6,948 bases of DNA from NCBI GenBank assembly GCA_001776425.1, contig MFBN01000052.1, forward strand, positions 3,395 through 10,342. Reading direction: 5' to 3'. Position 1 is the first letter of the stretch; every line of letters starts with the position of its first letter. The stretch comes from Candidatus Curtissbacteria bacterium RIFCSPLOWO2_01_FULL_37_9. Its GTDB lineage: Bacteria; Patescibacteriota; Microgenomatia; Curtissbacterales; GWA2-41-24. Positions 5,182 through 6,948 of this stretch are shown piece by piece. The position numbers were made by a program, and so were the translations under genes. The notes under the pieces were generated by a model. That model made no database searches, had not been told where the DNA came from, and saw nothing but the letters and a program-made list of their open reading frames with translations.

Positions 5182-6465
5182 TTAAGGGTTTGCAGAATAT
5201 CTGGTTAAAATATTATTTATGTTTTTAGCTGTCGTTTCCAAAGCGTTTTTAGCAGAAGATCCTGAAAGTACGCTGTTGACTGCATCTTCATATGCCTTGA
5301 TTATTTGATCGTTGATTCCATTATCAAATGTCCGGGAAGCCATAGGAAAAGAACGCATATAGGGAGCGTCAGCAATAATAGCACCAATTAGAGGATCTGA
5401 AATTAGTTTTGCAGCCATGGAAACTTTTGGATATGGTTCCCCGAAAAATCTGCCGGGGCTTTTTGCACTTTCACTATATAGTTTAATTAATGATTCTTCT
5501 TTTTGAAGAAATTTAACAAATTCCCACGCTTCTTTAATATGTGGACTTTTTTTAGAAACACCCTCTGACCAATAAGTTGCCCAGCCAACTTTACCACCCT
5601 CAAGTTGAGGTACGGGAGCAGCTTGAAATTTTAACAGAGGATTACTGTTTTTAATTTCAATAGCCCGCCAACTAGGTGCCAGATACATTGCTAAACTGCC
5701 ACCAACAAAAGCGACAGTTGATGAAGGCATTGCTTCATCCCAAACTCTATTATTCCCTTTTGCAAAATTCGTATAATATTCCAAGGAATCCACAGATGCT
5801 TTATCTATAGGAGATTTAGGATCTCCTCCGTTTTGCAGAATCATCAAACCCAAAATATCTGAAAAATGATCTACGTTTGAAGCAGTACCTAAAGCTATAC
5901 CTGCAGTATTTATGTTTCCGGCTGTATCACGAACAGTTAAATTAACTGCTGTTTGTGTCAGTTCTCTCCAAGTAGATGGAGGCTTTAATATTCCGGCTGC
6001 TCTAAATATATCTTCATTCCAAAAAAGGGTTAATCCGTCAATTTCCAAAGGAACACCTATAAATTCCTTATTAGTATTTCTTAAATCACTAAATACAGTT
6101 GGGTAAAAATTTTGTTTAAATTCTTTAGCTGATACGACGTCTGTCGGAACCGGAGTTAATATCGACTCCAACATCGGTGTCCAGGTATTATGAAACCGAA
6201 AAATATCCGGTCCCTTCCCTGATTCAATCTGGCTTTGCAGGCTTTCTCTGTATTGCTGGTGAGATTTTTTAGTGTAAACAATATCAATATTAGGATGTTC
6301 ATTTTTAAAATCTGTAATAATTTGATTTACTATAGAAGAAGATTCCCAAAGCCCCCAATAATTTAAAGTAATATTTTCTGGCTTCTTACTTAAACCAGGG
6401 ATTAATGAACATCCCGAAAGAAACAATATAAATAAGAATCCGATTATCAACCTGGCAGGTTTCAT
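5182..6465 (-). CDS. ABC transporter extracellular solute-binding lipoprotein (sugar-type)
   Basis: The 427-aa product has a lipoprotein signal: basic MKPAR, a hydrophobic core, and the lipobox LSGC with Cys19 as the lipidated residue, so it would be anchored outside the membrane. The mature part is a family 1 solute-binding protein (maltose-binding type): TLNYWGLWESSSIVNQII, then FKNEHPNIDIVY, the GKGPDIFRFHN segment, WNEDIFRAAGI, SLAMYLAPSW with PVPQLEGG, and KEAWEFVKFLQ near the C-terminal third. Length and order are normal. Such proteins deliver sugars or oligosaccharides to an ABC importer; the ligand cannot be predicted. No permease or ATPase gene lies next to it in this window, as the downstream gene is the nucleotidyltransferase and the upstream gene is divergent. 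No Shine-Dalgarno sequence precedes the ATG. Confidence 0.92.
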   Translation of the reverse strand: MKPARLIIGFLFILFLSGCSLIPGLSKKPENITLNYWGLWESSSIVNQIITDFKNEHPNIDIVYTKKSHQQYRESLQSQIESGKGPDIFRFHNTWTPMLESILTPVPTDVVSAKEFKQNFYPTVFSDLRNTNKEFIGVPLEIDGLTLFWNEDIFRAAGILKPPSTWRELTQTAVNLTVRDTAGNINTAGIALGTASNVDHFSDILGLMILQNGGDPKSPIDKASVDSLEYYTNFAKGNNRVWDEAMPSSTVAFVGGSLAMYLAPSWRAIEIKNSNPLLKFQAAPVPQLEGGKVGWATYWSEGVSKKSPHIKEAWEFVKFLQKEESLIKLYSESAKSPGRFFGEPYPKVSMAAKLISDPLIGAIIADAPYMRSFPMASRTFDNGINDQIIKAYEDAVNSVLSGSSAKNALETTAKNINNILTRYSANP

Positions 6466-6474
6466 ATAAAAATA

Positions 6475-6502
6475 AGTATATTAATGTTTATTATTCTTGC
6501 AA
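6475..6502 (-). promoter_or_regulatory. Promoter of the solute-binding lipoprotein gene
   Basis: On the minus strand TTGCAA (6497-6502) and TATACT (6475-6480) are 16 bp apart. The -10 box ends 9 nt before the ATG at 6465, again suggesting a leaderless message. Confidence 0.5.
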
Positions 6503-6526
6503 AATACCGGGTAATTTAACGCAACT

Positions 6527-6540
6527 CTATGATATCATAG
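6527..6540. promoter_or_regulatory. 14-bp perfect palindrome in a divergent intergenic region
   Basis: CTATGATATCATAG is fully self-complementary. It ends 9 bp before the GTG of the right-hand gene and contains its only -10-like sequences (TATGAT 6528-6533, TATCAT 6533-6538), neither with a convincing -35. It could be an operator for that gene or for both divergent genes. Confidence 0.4.
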
Positions 6541-6549
6541 GCTAGAATC

Positions 6550-6948
6550 GTGTCAAATAAAATAACCTTTAAAACAATTATTATCGTAAGTTTAAGTTTA
6601 ATACTATTTTACTTAACCTACAATTGGTTTTATACAAATCGAATTCCACCTAACACTTACTTTGCTTATATTAATATTTCTAATAAAAAATCAGTCGAAG
6701 CTAATAATCTGATATCTTCAAAAATAGATAATTTTCAAAACCAGCCAGTAATTTTTAATCTTGATAATAAGACTCTTTCAACAAATTTATCTTCTTTGGG
6801 TATTGCTATTGATAAAATCGAAACGATTAAAAAATTCAATGTAAATTACGACCAGAAAAAATTCAATAAAAAACAAAATAATAAAACCGGTTCTTTATTT
6901 AAATCTAATTATATATGGCCAACTTATTTCATAGATATAGATAAATTT
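6550..6948 (+). CDS. Membrane-anchored VanW / peptidoglycan-binding-4-like protein, N-terminal part
   Basis: A frame opens at GTG 6550 and stays open for 133 codons to the window end. A stop (TAG 6538-6540) lies 3 codons upstream and no in-frame ATG exists, so GTG is the likely start. The N-terminus is a single hydrophobic anchor (about residues 8-25, KTIIIVSLSLILFYLTY), followed by an extracellular part. The segment SVEANNLISSKIDNFQNQP, then VIFNLDNKTLSTNLSSLGIAID and ETIKKF, follows the pattern of the putative peptidoglycan-binding domain 4 (E-A, a helix, Q-P-V, a beta hairpin, L-G-I-x-x-D, T-x-x-K), which usually precedes a VanW or L,D-transpeptidase domain. The deciding C-terminal domain is outside the window. 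A cell-envelope role is inferred. It is Asn/Lys-rich, matching the A+T-rich host. Confidence 0.65.
   Translation, partial: MSNKITFKTIIIVSLSLILFYLTYNWFYTNRIPPNTYFAYINISNKKSVEANNLISSKIDNFQNQPVIFNLDNKTLSTNLSSLGIAIDKIETIKKFNVNYDQKKFNKKQNNKTGSLFKSNYIWPTYFIDIDKF

Overview
The window is A+T-rich and looks like a small-genome bacterium of the Candidate Phyla Radiation (Patescibacteria, perhaps Microgenomates). The CTP synthase has wording I associate with that group (IKADPYLNIDAGT, GMECDQDLGNYERY). It sits beside a winged-helix/nucleotidyltransferase protein and a VanW-like protein, both common there. This placement is inferred from protein character and not from a database match.

Left part (1-1971), accessory DNA: the 3' end of an endonuclease VII-like HNH gene (+ strand) meets, tail to tail with a 4-bp gap, a beta-class DNA methyltransferase gene (- strand). 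The methyltransferase is split into two overlapping reading frames by one extra base in a run of nine A. Its ATG overlaps the stop of an IS1595-superfamily (ISXO2-like) transposase gene as ATGA. The transposase has a near-consensus promoter that lies against the probable end of the element. The three genes may be one mobile unit carrying restriction-modification-like cargo; its other end is not visible.

Middle (2019-4190): pyrG (CTP synthase, - strand) has a strong promoter and a 96-nt leader. The predicted transcript starts GGGC and ends in a terminator-like hairpin whose 5' arm is UCCCCC, with a U tract just before the ATG. This is the arrangement expected for CTP-sensing attenuation by reiterative G addition, as known for Bacillus subtilis pyrG, and it is the most interesting signal in the window. 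Divergent from pyrG is a small two-helix membrane protein with its own consensus promoter. Two perfect dyads lie between the two promoters.

Right part (4187-6948): a nucleotidyltransferase-like protein (- strand) carries a 7-bp tandem repeat and a G+C-rich palindromic island in its coding region. Upstream of it is a lipoprotein solute-binding protein of the ABC sugar-transporter type (- strand) with no permease genes in view. Divergent from that is the start of a membrane-anchored VanW/peptidoglycan-binding-4-like protein (+ strand), which runs off the window; a 14-bp perfect palindrome lies between the two. Three genes have -10 boxes ending only 8-10 nt before their start codons and no Shine-Dalgarno sequence, suggesting leaderless mRNAs. 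pyrG, with a long leader and a purine-rich ribosome site, is the exception. No rRNA, tRNA or CRISPR array was seen.
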